Source: Ophthalmolycus amberensis (lineage: Eukaryota; Chordata; Actinopteri; Perciformes; Zoarcidae). From it: a DNA stretch of 64,000 nt. The position numbers and the translations under genes were made by a program. The notes beneath the pieces were generated by a model. That model was not told the origin of the DNA and made no database searches. It saw nothing but the letters and a program-made list of their open reading frames with translations. The first letter of the stretch is position 1, and every line of letters begins with the position of its first letter. Where the stretch lies: the NCBI GenBank assembly GCA_024529925.1, contig JAFEUB010001120.1:62001-126000 (forward strand). Direction: 5' to 3'. Positions 33,401 through 46,425 of the stretch are shown piece after piece.

Positions 33401-36400
33401 ATTTGTAGAAATTTCTCAAGAACAAAGGTGATGTCATCTAATTGCTTAATTCTTCCCAAAACTGAAATAGATTATATATTGCTCATTACTCATCTATTCT
33501 AAAGTGTCACCTTCACAAGTTGTTATTTGAAATAGTTGATTGGTTCCAGACTTGTGTCTTACTTAATGTCAATGAGAAGAGGACTAGAGTGGACCTGAGC
33601 TGGGCTGGTCGGACCAGGCAGCCGAGTGGGCAACACGCGACTGTGGACAGCTAATCGGGTCCACTGGGGTTCAGGTCAGGACCGCATCCTTTTCTTGTTG
33701 ATTGACAACCAAGGCAGTTTTGTTGTTTAACTTTTTTTGCATTTTTAGAATGCTAACATTAACATGATGACATGTATGAAGTACTTCTGATGCTGACAAG
33801 AATGAGGATAACAATATTTTGACCTTTTGGTGGCAATAAATGACAAATCAATGGGATTACAAAAGTCAGTATCCTCTGGAGACAATGAATGTTTGCACCA
33901 GTTTAATGGCATGATGGAGAGATTTTATATCTGGCCTGGGAACGCCTCAGGGTTCCCCAGGAAGAGCTGGAAAGCGTTGCTGGGGAGAGGGACATCTGGA
34001 ATACCCTGCTAAGCCTGCTGCCCCCGCAACCCGGTCTCGGATAAGTGGAAGATAATGGATGGATGGACTATGGACACATTTCCACCGACAGACCAACCTA
34101 CTGTCATCCTCACTATTAGCGTTCACATACCACAGTCGGGGATCTGGCAGTAGTCCCATTTCTTGTCCCTGTCAGTAGTGTAGCACCACGGCCCGTTCAC
34201 ATCGCCATCTGGGTTTCTGCATTTCTGTTTGTGTCGCACAAGGACAGAATCTTTTAACTAAAAACACTAATTATTACCCTCCTTTATCATTTAAGCTACT
34301 AAGAGCAACAGTGCACTCCCTGTGGACAAAAGAAATCCTGTCATTCTACTGCAGCAGGGTCTGACAGTCTGCCCGCGCGCAGTCCAGAGTGAAATGTCAT
34401 CACTGCGAAAGTTGACGATTCAAAATGGTTCATACAGGAATGCACACACTTACATTGCCCTCCAGACCCCTAGTGGGGTGACTTTGTGCGGTGAAGCTGG
34501 TGTGTTGGTGAGGGCTCTGACCACTCCAGGCCTGGCAGGTCACACCCAGAAAGGTGATGGAGGTTGGACCCCGGTATGCAGCTCCATTTCCAATCTTACA
34601 GTCTAACACAGCAAAAGAGAGAATGTGTGGACAAAAATAGGATAAAACGAGCTAAAAATCGGACAAATGCCCAGTTAAGAAGAATTTACCACTCTGTGGT
34701 GGGGTCTGGGTGGGGGTTGAAGGGCCCTGGGTGGGGGTTGAAGGGCCCTGGGGATTCGGAGGTCTGGGTGTGGGGTTACGTCCCGAAGCATTAGTGGAGC
34801 ATTTCTCCAAGTTGCAGTACTCCCAGCGGACACTGGGGTCCGTAGTGTAACACCAGGGAGCTCTGTCTCCGTCCGGATTCCTGCACAGATTCCTCCTGAG
34901 GTCTCTGTTGAAAGAGAAAACCTGGAACTTCAGGTCAGCAGTAACCAATATGCTACTAGGTTTTATATTCTACTTCTAGAATCAAACCTGAAATTATCTG
35001 TTGCCTTGTTTGTGTTATATACAATATTGGCAATGCCACCAGGGGGCAGGATTTGCCTCAGACTTTAGTAGCTAAAGACTGCTGCAGGAGTAAGTCCTCA
35101 ATCCCGTAAATGAGTTCGGCACTTCTACACGTCTAAAAGTTGATTGGTTTGTTGAATCGGTTTTTGTTCAGATGCCTGAAATAAGGTCTCTGGTTAATAC
35201 AAGCGGAAGACATTTTTAAGTTTTGTTCTACGAAATCAAAGTAAATTCCCCTCTCGTCAATTTTGAAGCTTTAATGTGTCTTAAAAAAAGACGGTTGCTA
35301 ACAAGTGGCTAAGTGAGACTAAACCTCATCACTTCAACACATTTTCCCCTTTAGCTTAATAGTGGTGATGTGAAGTCATGTGACCGTGGTGTTGACTGCC
35401 TAACAATAACTTTCCCATTCTGCCGATTGCATTCTTGCTTCAAAAATTGTAAAGCTTGTCTTGCTGGACAAAACGTTTAAGTTTTATGAATTGTTTGCCA
35501 CAGAGCTTATTTTCTGCAGTAATTCAAAATCGAATGGAAAAATCCCATTGGCTTTCTGTTGAGGGAACCAGGGCGATGGAAATTTCCGGGTTGGCCCAAA
35601 AACACGTCATGCCTGCCGCTATCTATAACTAGTGAGGTGGAGGTTGCCTCACCAGATGGATTGTATAGTAATGTGTAGCTTGCTCTGACCAAATACCCAA
35701 ATTCTACTCTGAACTCGAGCTTTCATGAGGTTGATACTAACTACTTTGCCTGAAATGTTCAGGCCCAGTGAACGTGGAAAATGAGGGTCAAAAAGGGGTA
35801 ATATCTGCATTTTTAGATATAAAATGTACTAGAACTCTCTATTTGATGCTCACCCTTTGGGGAAGTGCCGTGGAGTTTTTTGGTGGTTGTGAGGAGTCAT
35901 GGCGCTCCACCTTTGACATCTTTTTCCACTGATGGACTCTGATGTTACGCCACGGTAACTTGACCCGTTCCCCTCATAACAGTCTTCCTCCTCTGGGGGG
36001 ATCACTGGCTCATCTGCAGCACGATGAGAAGTCAGACTGATTCATTGACGCTCTCTGGTGTTCATCCATCAGCACTGTCATTAACATTATTGTAATTGCA
36101 TGAGAAATCAACTCATAAAAGTATTTTATCCTTCCTTTGCATATTACTCTTTCTTTAAAGTACATGCTCAGATTACAGGACACTGATGAGCATTTATATA
36201 AATCATGTTTCCATGGTACAACTGCTCAGCTTTGCAACATTTTCTGAATCAAGTGCAGCTGTTCCTGAAGTTAACATCATCATCATTGATCTGTGTCGTA
36301 CTCGGTCCGGCTGCGTCCCCACAGCTCGGCACCTTGCAGTACTCCCAGCGCGTCTCAGGGTCAGTGGTGTAACACCAGGGCATCCTCTCGTTGTCTGGGT

Positions 36401-39400
36401 TACGACAGTAGTTGCTATCCAGGCCCCTGAAAAACAACAGACGGTAATAACGGTGAACACACAGGTAAACCCAACGATAAAAGTATCATGCCAAAGGTCC
36501 TTCATTCATGAAAAATCATTTTCCTGTTGCCGCTCTTACTTGCAGGGGTAGTTGTCTGGCGAGCGGTTGTGTTTCTGTGGCGTCTGTGCCGACCAGCTCT
36601 GGCAACCTTTGCCAGATTCCGTCACAGCGATGGTGCCTCGGTACGCTCCACCTTCCCCGGTGGCACAAGTCAGCTCTGGGACGACGGTGGGAGGCTCGGA
36701 CGCTGAAGATGAGATGGACTGGTTAGATCTCACATGAAGCAACAGGAGCAGCAGTGTTTTAAATAAAACAATTAAAGAACAATGACACTGAAAAACTGCA
36801 AAAATAGGAATGACTTATGTGTTACATGATTATCAATAATTAGAGGATGTATCTGAGCAGCTGTGTTTTTACCATCATTTAGGACCTCTGTGATAATCTG
36901 TTTCACGTTGAAATTGTGTGAAATAATGATACTGTAACAATATAAATGTAAACATTAGAATTTGTCTTCAATCTGTTATTCTTTTGTTCCTCAGGTTGCG
37001 GTGCAGGGTCGGTTCGCCAGTGCGACGCAGCAGGGAGCAGGAACATCTTGCTCACAGGTACCACGGCAGATTAAAGGGCAAGTATACATATACTGTATAT
37101 CTCTGGTTCTCAAAAGCTGCAATTCTACTTGCCATGTTGCTTGTAAATACATGTAGGCCGTGTATTTCACCTGTTACATTGGTGAAATAGGGCAGAAGAA
37201 AAGGAAACATATTAAACAGGAGGACTTACTGCAGCGGGGTATGGAGCAGAAGTCCCATCGTTTGGAGAGGCTGGTGGAGAAGCACCATGGTTTGGGGTCT
37301 CCATCTGGGTTTCTGCAGTAGTTCTCCTCAAGATATTTCTCTGGAAGACTAGAGGAAGCATCAATGGAAAGATAGAATACATCTTTAGGACAAAGGAAAC
37401 AAGGTTCAGCTTCTGAAAGATGTCTTTTTTGATTGATTGAATGTCATCAAATCCTGCTTGTGGTTGGTTGATTGATGTGCTGTTTGTGGTCTTACACGCT
37501 GGGGTTGTAGCCATGGTTGTGAGGTTTCTGGGAGTCCCAGCGCTGGCAGGTGTAGCCGTTTTCTGTAGTTAAGATTTTGCCTCTGTAGTCCTCACCACTG
37601 CAGTGCATACACTCCTCTGTAATGGAGCAAGCAGAGACACATCACACGTAATTTCGACACTCAAATTAGATGGTGGACCGTGAAATAGCGGGAGACTAGA
37701 TTTGTGCCTAAGCGTCATTAATAGCACACACAAACAAACCAAAGACACAGAATGAATGAATGTTACCAGTGCAGCTGGTTACATTGCAGTGTTCCCAGCG
37801 GGTGTCGGGGTCGGTGGTGTAACACCAGGGTCCCCCGCTGTCTTCGTCAGGGTTTCTGCAGAAGTTAGACTCCAGGTCTGCTCGTGGGTGCTCCTCCGGT
37901 GTGAAGCTGCAGCAGACACATTGAGAAAAGTTATGTATACGAAAGGAAGCATACGATTTGATGTGTAAAGTAAGAGGATGATACGGAAATACATACTTAG
38001 GCCTGTGTGGGTATTTTGCTACCCATCTCTGACATGCCTTTTTTGTTTTTGTTTTTCTCTTTGTTCCTCTGTAATCAGTTCCTAATCCATTTACACACTC
38101 CAGGAGGTATCCTAGACGAAACAAAAAAATATATATACACCAACGGACACTATCAGCATTGTATGGAAGAGTGTTAGTGCACGGCATAAGGAAACACATG
38201 AGAGGAGGAAGAATTTGTATTTATTTTGCATTTCTAGCATAGAGTCTAAATGTGAAGAATAAGGTCGAGCTTTTAGTATTAGTGCCACGAAGAAGAGAAA
38301 AAAAATCTGTATTTTGAAAATGAAGTCGAAATACTATTTGGAGAATAAAGTTGAAATGTTGAGAATAAGCTTTTGAGAAGGAATCAAACTAGTAGTGTTA
38401 GCACACATACTTCCGTAGCAGTCACTGTATAATGCGCAGCAGGGTACAATAATCTAATTCTTATCTAGTGGACACATTTATCAGACAATTCCTGAAGTGA
38501 ATTCATCTGATCCCACTGAAGTAATGTGTGTTTTTTGTTGAAGTAGTGTTCAATCTGCGACACCTCTTCACTGCGTTTGCATACATTGTCATCATCGCTG
38601 ATCATGCAACATGTGCTAAACCCTAAACCACAATGTAATGGATACTAAATATCATGTAGAATCTAAACTGGAGCAGTGTGTGTAGACCTATGTGTCACAG
38701 TTCATAGGACACAAAGACAGGACACTAATAAAATAAAAAAGACGTGGCTACTTATACTAATGAACAGACAATAGGACTTGCCTTTTTTTTCATATAATGC
38801 TGCGCTACTTCTTCGCAGGATAATCTCTGTTTTGGAGTTTGCTGCTGCTGTCCAACACTCTTGGTCCTTTTCAATATACATGAAAGCCCTGTGGAAACAC
38901 AGCAGGTGTCAGGTCGGGATGCCAAGCCTCAAAAGTTAGATTGTGAATTAAAGGGAAAAGTTGTATTCTTAAAAATAAAGCGTGACCTTACCTGCATGTG
39001 AGGGTTGTTTCAGCGTCACATTTGGCGGCACACTCAGCCACAGTGTTTGATGAGTACTGTCTTCTCTGCAGCGAGAGAAGCCATGCTCCTTCAGTTTTAG
39101 CGTAGCCGTCCACCTCAGTACCACGAACTGAAATCAGAGACAAAGAAATATTCATTTAGTTTTAGATATACAGCCCGTTAATTGTCATTAATGTCATCTG
39201 AGCTCAAGGTTGGTTTCAGGTTTTATGAATGAGGTAAAACAACAGTACATGTATTCATATAAACAAATATGACAACGCTGCACGTTCATATGAAAGACTG
39301 ACATGTAAAATAAAGGATGAATTGTAACCCCCCCCCCACCAAAATACATGAATATTATATATATATAAATAAATAAATAATAATGTAATAATATAAATAT

Positions 39401-39428
39401 ATATATATAGAAATGAATAAATAAATAA

Positions 39429-39463
<35 letters not shown>

Positions 39464-40583
39464 AAATATATAGAAATAAATATATATATATATAGTTTTA
39501 TCATTTCATTCTAATCTAGAAATTTGTGATTCAAAACATACATTTAGGTTTAGATTAGGTTTCTGGGATGGACATTTAATCACCATCAGGCCAGCGCTCT
39601 AAAGTGCATCAGTTTGAGGGTCGTGACCGTTGAATTGTGTAAGAGGACTCAGTGAAACACATTTCCCCCCGATGACTGTTCAAACAGCACAAGAGCAGAG
39701 AAATGTGACCTTGAGAAGTCATGTTGTTGGTCTGACTTTGTTAAAATGGCATCGTTAGTAACACAAAACAGAATATGAGTAATTAAAAAATGTGAGTCAA
39801 AAAAAATTCATGCAAAACGGCTTAAAGCAATAGTTTCGACATTTTGGGAGATCGTTTCAAGGCTTATATGAAACGATTAATACGGTTCTAATTTTTTTGC
39901 ACTAAAATTAGGTTAGCTTAGCATTAAATATGGAAGCGGGGGAAACTTCAGTTTCAGCTTCAGCTTCAGTCATCATGCTAAGCTAAGCTACCCACCTGCT
40001 AGCTGTGGCTTGAGACATGAGTGATATCAGTCTTCTCATTTAGCTCGCTCGTCTTTTTTGTCACAAAATATCCAACTGTTTGCTGGAGATTTGATATCAG
40101 GCCCCAAAGGTTCTTCTGGAAATTGAAGAGCTGGCTCAAGTGGACCAACAAAACAACGTTTCTCTTAAATGAAAGTTACTAAAAGTTCTTCGATCGTGGC
40201 ACAGAGGTTTAACTCTTTTTTGACGAAAGCAAAAAACATTTCAAATGAGCTTAAAAACTTTCTTGTGCAATTGAATCTATGCTCTTCAGAGACCTGCTAG
40301 GAACCACATCAAGTGGTGATCTGATAATTATAATATGACCTGTTTCTTAATAGACCCCGGCATGATTGAATAATGCAAATAGTACTGAAAAAAGATATTG
40401 AATCAGTTTGGACAGGGTTTTCCTGATGAGGTACTATCACAATGAAGTATTGTCCTTTTAAAAAAATATTTTATGGCATTAAATCATTGTAGAACCATTA
40501 TTAGTTACTATTCAAAGATGCCAATATATCTTACCAGTGCAGATCAGGGCAGCCAGAAGGAAAGCTAGCTTGTACAGGTCCAT
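29234..40583 (-). CDS. plg: Plasminogen, complete 19-exon gene
   Basis: Exons from the 5' end: 40583-40535, 39127-38992, 38888-38782, 38111-37997, 37906-37767, 37616-37496, 37348-37230, 36702-36540, 36426-36302, 36013-35854, 34904-34690, 34602-34454, 34224-34131, 33136-33022, 31576-31502, 31414-31274, 30535-30429, 29886-29741, 29395-29234; 2439 nt, 812 aa (human 810). Secreted plasma zymogen of the fibrin-degrading protease plasmin. Order: signal peptide (1 to about 17), PAN/apple domain (to about 97), kringle 1 (98-182), K2 (183-262), K3 (263-358), K4 (359-483), K5 (484-564), trypsin-like protease. Activation site CFGR582|IVGG. Catalytic His624 (AAHC), Asp667 (ADIALL), Ser762 (GDSGGP); Asp756 gives trypsin-like specificity. 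Lysine-binding D-x-D is present in K1 (DED), K2, K4 and K5 (DGD); K3 has DNE. Exon 3 uses a GC donor (AAG|gcaagt). Junction 36302 was chosen because it keeps frame. No break seen. Confidence 0.97.
30377..30407. repeat. (CA)15 microsatellite in plg intron
   Basis: A perfect CA run just outside the donor side of plg exon 17, in the intron between exons 18 and 17. Confidence 0.9.
30545..31200. mobile_element. hAT-like MITE in plg intron 16
   Basis: The left half has 'aagtactcagatc', 'aatagcaataccaca' and 'gtattagcatca' in order. The right half has 'tggagtaaaaagtacaatat' and 'ttgcctcgaaactgtagtgg'. I recognise these as the two halves of a very common non-autonomous hAT-like element of teleosts. 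The copy is diverged and contains an AT-rich insertion in the middle. Related fragments in this window: the palindrome arms at 18234-18720, 46255-46425 and 56979-57060. Confidence 0.6.
31975..32430 (-). mobile_element. Interspersed repeat in plg intron 14
   Basis: Words such as 'acagactcaaatgcaggacc', 'tggcacagagacagggcat', 'acacacaagggcaggaagtg' and 'ggagcaggacaagacatgac' occur in the order I know from a high-copy teleost element, possibly an LTR (reverse strand starting TGTCATGTC). The minus-strand open frame inside (32160-32408) is not a gene. Confidence 0.5.
33931..34068 (+). mobile_element. 3' tail of an RTE/Rex3-type LINE
   Basis: 'ctggcctgggaacgcctcag', 'agctggaaagcgttgctggg' and 'gctgcccccgcaacccgg' lead to a terminal 'gataatggatggatgga'. 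Fish Rex3 elements end in GATG repeats, which matches. The coding remnant ends just before the tail. The copy is strongly 5'-truncated and lies in the plg intron between exons 14 and 13. Confidence 0.7.
35270..35670. repeat. Interspersed repeat in plg intron 10 (related to 10515-10880)
   Basis: Shares 'gtggctaagtgaga', 'tgaagtcatgtg', 'gcttcaaaa', 'atcccattgg' and 'tgagggaaccagg' with the copy in the slc22a copy A intron, in the same order and on the same strand. Confidence 0.6.
39340..39495. repeat. AT-rich simple repeats in plg intron 1
   Basis: A C10 run at 39329-39338, then (TA), (AAAT) and (ATAT) tracts, repeated with 'agaataaatata' and 'agaaataaatata' links. Confidence 0.85.
39825..40100. 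repeat. SINE-like repeat in plg intron 1
   Basis: Contains 'aatagtttcgacattttggg', 'ttagcttagcattaaatatgg', 'cagcttcagcttcag' and 'catgctaagctaagctaccc', the pattern of a common teleost repeat also seen at 22385-22600. Confidence 0.6.
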
Positions 40584-40760
40584 GGTGAGGCCCTTATACT
40601 AGTAGCTCATAGTCGACGAAGTCTCCGAGGTATCTCCTGGTATGTTATTGGGCTCCTTTTAGCATGTCGGGAAGATAAACAGGACAGCCCAAACAGTAGT
40701 CAATCATTGGCCAAACAAGGAGCAAAGAGCATCAGGTCAAAAACCTTGTTTGTGTGAGAA
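40584..40760 (-). promoter_or_regulatory. Putative plg promoter
   Basis: Just upstream of the plg start (minus strand). It holds a CCAAT box (attgg at 40706-40710 on +) and a TGTTTAT word (ataaaca at 40675-40681 on +), which fits a FOXA-type liver site. No TATA box is obvious. Plasminogen is a liver gene in vertebrates, so liver factors are plausible. The sites are inferred from short motifs only. Confidence 0.35.
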
Positions 40761-43700
40761 TTTGGAACATTAAATGTAACATCGTTTCATCCTCTCTGCC
40801 AATGTTACATAAATATTTTCGAACGTACCGTGTGTTCAACTCTTTCTTTGTTTGCAGTTATGAGTTATGAGTTGGGGAGCAGGAAGAGATGCACCCATGA
40901 GGCGTTACGAGCAAATCTGCTGCTTTTCTGCAGCTACAATACATTTTTGGGGACTGTTCATGAGCTTAGACCTCTTTTGATATCATGTGAGCTTTTGCTT
41001 CTTATCAAAATGGCAATAATTTCTCTTCATCACTGCACTGGTAATATGTCCTGTTTAACGTTTAAACTTTCAATATAACATAAGTAGACGGTTGCATGTT
41101 CTTTAATTGTAAAGCGTGTGTATATGTTATCATGTTATGTGTAATACCGTCTACTGGTGAATACTATGAGAGCTGGTTGAAATGAGATCAATATGTATCG
41201 TTAATCTTCTGCTAAAAAGGGACCAATGTCCTCAACTGCAAACATGTGATTGCAAAACCACCTGCATTCGGTTTGTTTTAGGGCTGAGTAACTACTGTTC
41301 AATTCTGGAACTTTGTGTCACTGTCTTTATAATAACTTGAATTTTAGGGCCAATTTCAGTTGATTAAGTTAATGGTGAGAGTTCTCTGTGTATATAAGCT
41401 CCTTTCGGAGGCTCTTTGATTGATTTTATTCTGCATTATAAGAAATAATAATTTTGAATGCAGGACATTGACATTTAATTTTTTTTTGTTTTTCCTATTC
41501 TTACTCAAGAAAAGGAGCTGGGGAATGTTTGCATTGGGAAACCAGATGTTTTAAGAGAATTAAAACAAAACCAAAGAAAAACATCAAAGAAAACACACAA
41601 CCTGCCTTATGCACTGTTCCACTGTGGGGATGGCACCAAATCTGAAAATCCAAGGAACTTAATCCACTCTACCATCCCACCTCCTTTCCACCTAGTCCCC
41701 TTTAAACACACCTCTGACCAACATCTGTCTGTTTCTTTTCATTTATCATTCCTTTTGCAAGAAAGTACAACACTTGGAGTCTTTACAGCATCCAAAAGAA
41801 ATCGATCAGCCTCATGCACGCACAAACTCTCGCAAAGTTCCCCTAGCAAACCGCGAATGCACCACACCTATGCACAATTTTCTGCACTATATCAACCCTT
41901 ACCTTGCACTTATGACCTCTCCTCTGTCAAGACTGAAACAAGCTTTACATTACAAAGAATTTATAAAGAGAAACCTTTGTTCTGTCTTGTTTCTATCACC
42001 TGTTGTGCTTTGTCTTGCTACAATGATTATAATAATAAAACTGCATTGGGATTATGATGATGCTAAGTGAAGGTATCGGTTGCTTTTGTACCTAATGCTG
42101 TATTTTATTGCACATTTCTCTGGGCTATGGCACCTTATCCACTTACTTTGTTTGAAATTGGTCTGCAAATATAGATTTTGTTCAAAAGGGTCTTTAATAA
42201 ACTCCATTTAGACCATTTCTACTGAACATAAAGTCCTTTAAATGGACTTTTAATGGACTCTTCAGTTTAAATACCATTTTAAAGTAATAACTCCATCAAC
42301 TTGTCCTGTTTCTAAACAAAAGCAGATGGATGTTATGAGAAATAATCGTTAATGTTTTTTCTGCGAATGCTCCCACTTTCAGCGATAATAACGCATCTCA
42401 TTGTTTCACTGAGGGACTCGGTGTATCGGTTTTGCTCTGATGAAGGTCAGTCTGTTCCATACAGCAGGACCACAACAATACTTCACATAGGGGGATGGCG
42501 AGCGAGAGGTGTGGGCTCTGCGGTGTCCAAGGTTTGCTGCTCAATCAATATCCCACTGTCAGACCTCAATTCAGGGATGTCCGTCTCTCCATAGAAAAGG
42601 GAAGAACAGCTGCTTTACTTTGTACCATCAAAAGAATCTATTCATCTTAATTCCAATGCCTTTTGTGTTTCCCTTCCTTTTTCCTTTTACTCTGCCTTCC
42701 ATAGCTGTTGGTTTTATGATGGTGTGTGTAATTATGTGGTTTTGGCCAGTATTCCCTTGAAAAAGAAATTTCTTTTACGGAATTTTCCAGAAAGGTCAAA
42801 CTAAAACTCAACATGCACTCAATGAATTATTAGTTGGTAGTAATACAGACTGCTGATTGACAAGATTAACCGGTGACAGTTTTATTCATCAGAGGAATGA
42901 GGAATAATCTTTTTCTCTTCTTTCCTGCTTATTGGCAGAGATGGAAAATGCATTGAAAAAAGAATTCAGTCAGTCAATCAAAGCTGCTTGCATTGTAAAG
43001 TCATTGTGGAAGTGTGGAAAATAAGTAAATATTAGCTGTCACAAGAAGCTCTAACAGAATGAAACCTCTCTATTTCAAAAAGAAGTAGAAATATTACAGA
43101 AAAAAGGCCACCAAATGTCCTACAACACAATAAGTCTTATATGCAATTAAAAACTGCCACTGTCTCGACTATAACTTTACTAAAGATTTAAGAGAATGAG
43201 TTAATGATATATATGCTTCATTTACAGTATAGTGCACAGCATAGCATGTAGAGATGTTATGCATATGTTATGTACAGTATATGTATAAAGACAACTATGA
43301 GTAACAATACGTGTTGTAATATATATACCTTTAAAAAGCTACCTTTGTAATGAACATCACCTGGAGGTTCATTCCTGAACTTTGTACCACAGTTTTGACG
43401 AAATCTTCATTTTTAAAGATTTTAAGGGAGGACTTTTTTTCACAAAACATCATGGTTTGGATTAAAATAACATAGACTGCACATTAGAATTGGATTTGAT
43501 CACCGTGTCGTCACACATTGTAGAATAAAGTTTTGAAGCATTTTTGCTGTCGCCACATTTTTTACCACCAGAAGTGACATAAAAGGGTGGAGCTTAAGTA
43601 CAACCGAGTGCAGAAGAAGACATTTTAGGAACCCAACAAGTCACAATTTACTTTCATGAACTGAAAACACACTGGGAAAGGGTTGAAGTTCTAAGACAAA

Positions 43701-45239
43701 CACAATCAACAGACACCAATGAACATCATGCTGCATTGAAAAAGACTTGAAACTAATTTTATCTCGAGACATCTGCCTCAAAGTTGCCCTAATACAGCTT
43801 TCTCAGAGCTGTTTAAAGTCACTGCAAATTAATTCATGAACTCAAGAATTCAGAACTCAACCTGCTGCAACTTCTGAAAGCGAGGAAGAAACAACACAAA
43901 TGTCGCATTTGGACAATTCACTGCATACAAATGGAACAAAGAAGTACAACGGGGAAACACATTTGCCAACTTGACAACGCGCGGAAATAAATGTGCCGCA
44001 AACACGGAAAACACAAGCAAATACATCAACGCTGCAAGTCTTACAGGAAAAAGCACAATGTTACGACACAATAGAGGTTTCCAGAGGACACTAATGTGAT
44101 GAGCATGCAAGTTGCATCAGTCCAAATGCTGCCTTGTTGAGCTTGCTGTATGTGGCAAGTTGTAATTTGTCATAGTTTCTGAGTAGTAGACATCTCTGGA
44201 AATCCTGCCTCTGCAGATTAAACCGACTCTTCAATATCTCAAAGAATATGCAATCATATTGTAAAACGAATACAAAACTTTCTCTTTCACACATAGTCAA
44301 CATATTTGTCTCTCGATATTGTCTGTTGTGTCAGACTGTTATCAAATGATCAGATGTATTTCTTCATCTGATTGTGTATCACTTATTTGCAGGGTTTATT
44401 TTTCCGTATGATACCCATGTGTCATCAAAGTGGTGATGATCTTCATTCATCTTTATTCATCTTAATTTGCTTGTGTTTTCCTAATGGCCATGTGATCGCC
44501 ATTTGAGTCTTTCTTCTGAACAACAACCCGATCAAACCCCAAAAACATCTCATGGTCATTTTTCATTATGGACAAAAAAAAACAACCTTATTTCTCCCTC
44601 AGAATGTCATCTCTTTGTGTGTTTTCAATTACAGGCTCATTGGACAGAAGGTCCCGGGAGATGGACGCAGAATGATGGTCCATTAGAGCCGACTATGGTA
44701 AATCACGCAACACGTTTAAAAAAAACCCCATTGTTCCTGAAATTGAATGCATTTTTCCTTTTATTAAAGGATTGCTTCAGTGACTTGCCCTTGACTGGAC
44801 CATTCTACAGCACTGTGGTTTTGAAGAATGTTTGATTAACACATGCCTCTAAAACTACACACAGTACAGGTATTTTATTCTCGGTGTACCGATGGATTTT
44901 TTAAAAACTGTTGCACATGGACGTGAAAAATGGAGTGAAACAGTAGGCTACTTTCAACCCTCCACATCCCGCAGCTTGTTCTTGTCTTCGCTGTTTTGTC
45001 TCCTGCATAAATAAGTGAAATTGATTAATTAAATTGCGAAACAGGTTAGTGTCAAATTCACTCTTCTCATTACCAGATAAGATAACTCACTCCTCAGTCC
45101 TCCTGACTAAGAAAGAAAATGTTTCCTCTTTGGGTGAATGCTTGTGATGGAAACCTCTTTGTCCACCTTTGTCAGTGTTTTGGACACACGTCAGAGAAAC
45201 AAGAGACAAAACTATACAGTTAAAAGGGAGCAGATCCGC
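40761..45239. other. Intergenic DNA downstream of the plg promoter, no gene supported
   Basis: Single-copy-looking, moderately AT-rich DNA. Open frames are short and lack domain signals or splice-linked continuations. It may include regulatory DNA, but nothing can be named from the sequence. Confidence 0.4.
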
Positions 45240-45835
45240 TTAAACTGATGTTCAACAAGGTTCTAGGCAAGGCAGGTTTATTTGCATGAAACCTTTAATA
45301 AGTAACAAGGCAAATCACAGTGCCGCCCATAAAATAATCACCAGATGCTAGCGGCTAGCCACCTGTAATGGCATCCACCTGTCACTCAAAGTAGCCACGC
45401 CCTTAATTAGTCATAACTTTAAGCCTTGACCTAATTTAGCTGGTGAGTGAATGAAAATACACCCCCTGTACAATTGTCACGAATGGCAAAATTTGCTATA
45501 ACCCTTATAAAGCTCTTTTCTTTGTACCAGGCGAATCAGAAATGTATTTAGGCCGTAAACAGTCTACTTTATAAACCAAGATTAAATCTTCTTAAATCTA
45601 TTCTTTAACACACATGAAACCAGTGCAAACATCTCAGAACTAGACTGATGTGGTCTCTCCTGGTCTCAGTGAGGACTCTTGCAGCACCGCTATGAATCAG
45701 ATATCTTCTTGTTTTCCATAATCTGCGTGTAGATGTTGAACAGAAGTGAACACCACTTCATGTTTGAATGCTCAGATGTGTCAAATGCAGCACTGAGATC
45801 TAAGAATACCATGACTGAAAATGCGTCCCACTGTC
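45240..45835. repeat. Degenerate teleost interspersed repeat
   Basis: 'aaggcaggtttatttgcat', 'caaggcaaatcacagtg', then 'tgatgtggtctctcctggtc', 'agtgaggactcttgcagca' and 'gtgtcaaatgcagcactgag' follow the order of a dispersed repeat I know from fish intergenic DNA. The copy is old and diverged, with extra sequence inserted. Confidence 0.45.
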
Positions 45836-46254
45836 TGTGTTGTGGCCTCATATCTTCTGTTGTTTCCGGAATAACAAAGTACATCTTCTTATAGACGAGC
45901 ACATATATACGGTGCTGCACAAATATGTACACACAGAGTCCAGTGTACAGAGTCCAGCTGTCTCTGTCTCTGCCATTGCTGTAAGAGAATACCCCCGGCC
46001 GGCGCTCTAACCCACTCCATCAATCTCTCTCTGTTTGACAGAAACTATGCCCACCTGTTCTCCCACAGTCCACACGCAGAGACTCAGAGGCTGAAGCTTA
46101 ACGCGTTACTTCAGGCTTCAGGTTTGGATTGATGGAGACAGAATGTGATCAGTGTTTTGTTTTTACTCACATGGCAAATAACTGTCATATGTCTTCAGTG
46201 ACTAATTCATCATTTGCTGGGGTTCAGGTCTTTTTTGACTGTTCTAAGATGCTG

Positions 46255-46425
46255 TGATTCCCTGTAGACTTTGTACTTTAATAAAGTAAAGTACTGCTAC
46301 TTTAGGTTTTTCAATTAGATCTTAAGATTATGTTATACTATTTTGTACTTCTCCTTCACTACATTTCTGGAGGAAAATATAGTACCTTTTACTATTACAT
46401 CTGACAGTTGTTTCTTAAGATTTCC
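46255..46425. mobile_element. hAT-like MITE fragment
   Basis: 'gtaaagtactgctacttta', 'tttgtacttctccttcacta' and 'catttctggaggaaaatata' match the half of the teleost MITE that in plg reads the other way at 31089-31200. Confidence 0.5.

Noticed and set aside
34902..34904. Alternative acceptor two bases downstream for plg exon 11 (acagag|ACC)
   Set aside because: The donor of exon 10 leaves two bases (GG), and only the acceptor giving AGACC keeps the kringle 4 frame.
45690..45932. Minus-strand open frame containing a DLSAAFDT string like LINE reverse transcriptase
   Set aside because: The DNA word behind it (gtgtcaaatgcagcactgagatc) belongs to a common non-coding teleost repeat, and no other reverse-transcriptase motif lies around it, so the match is probably coincidence.
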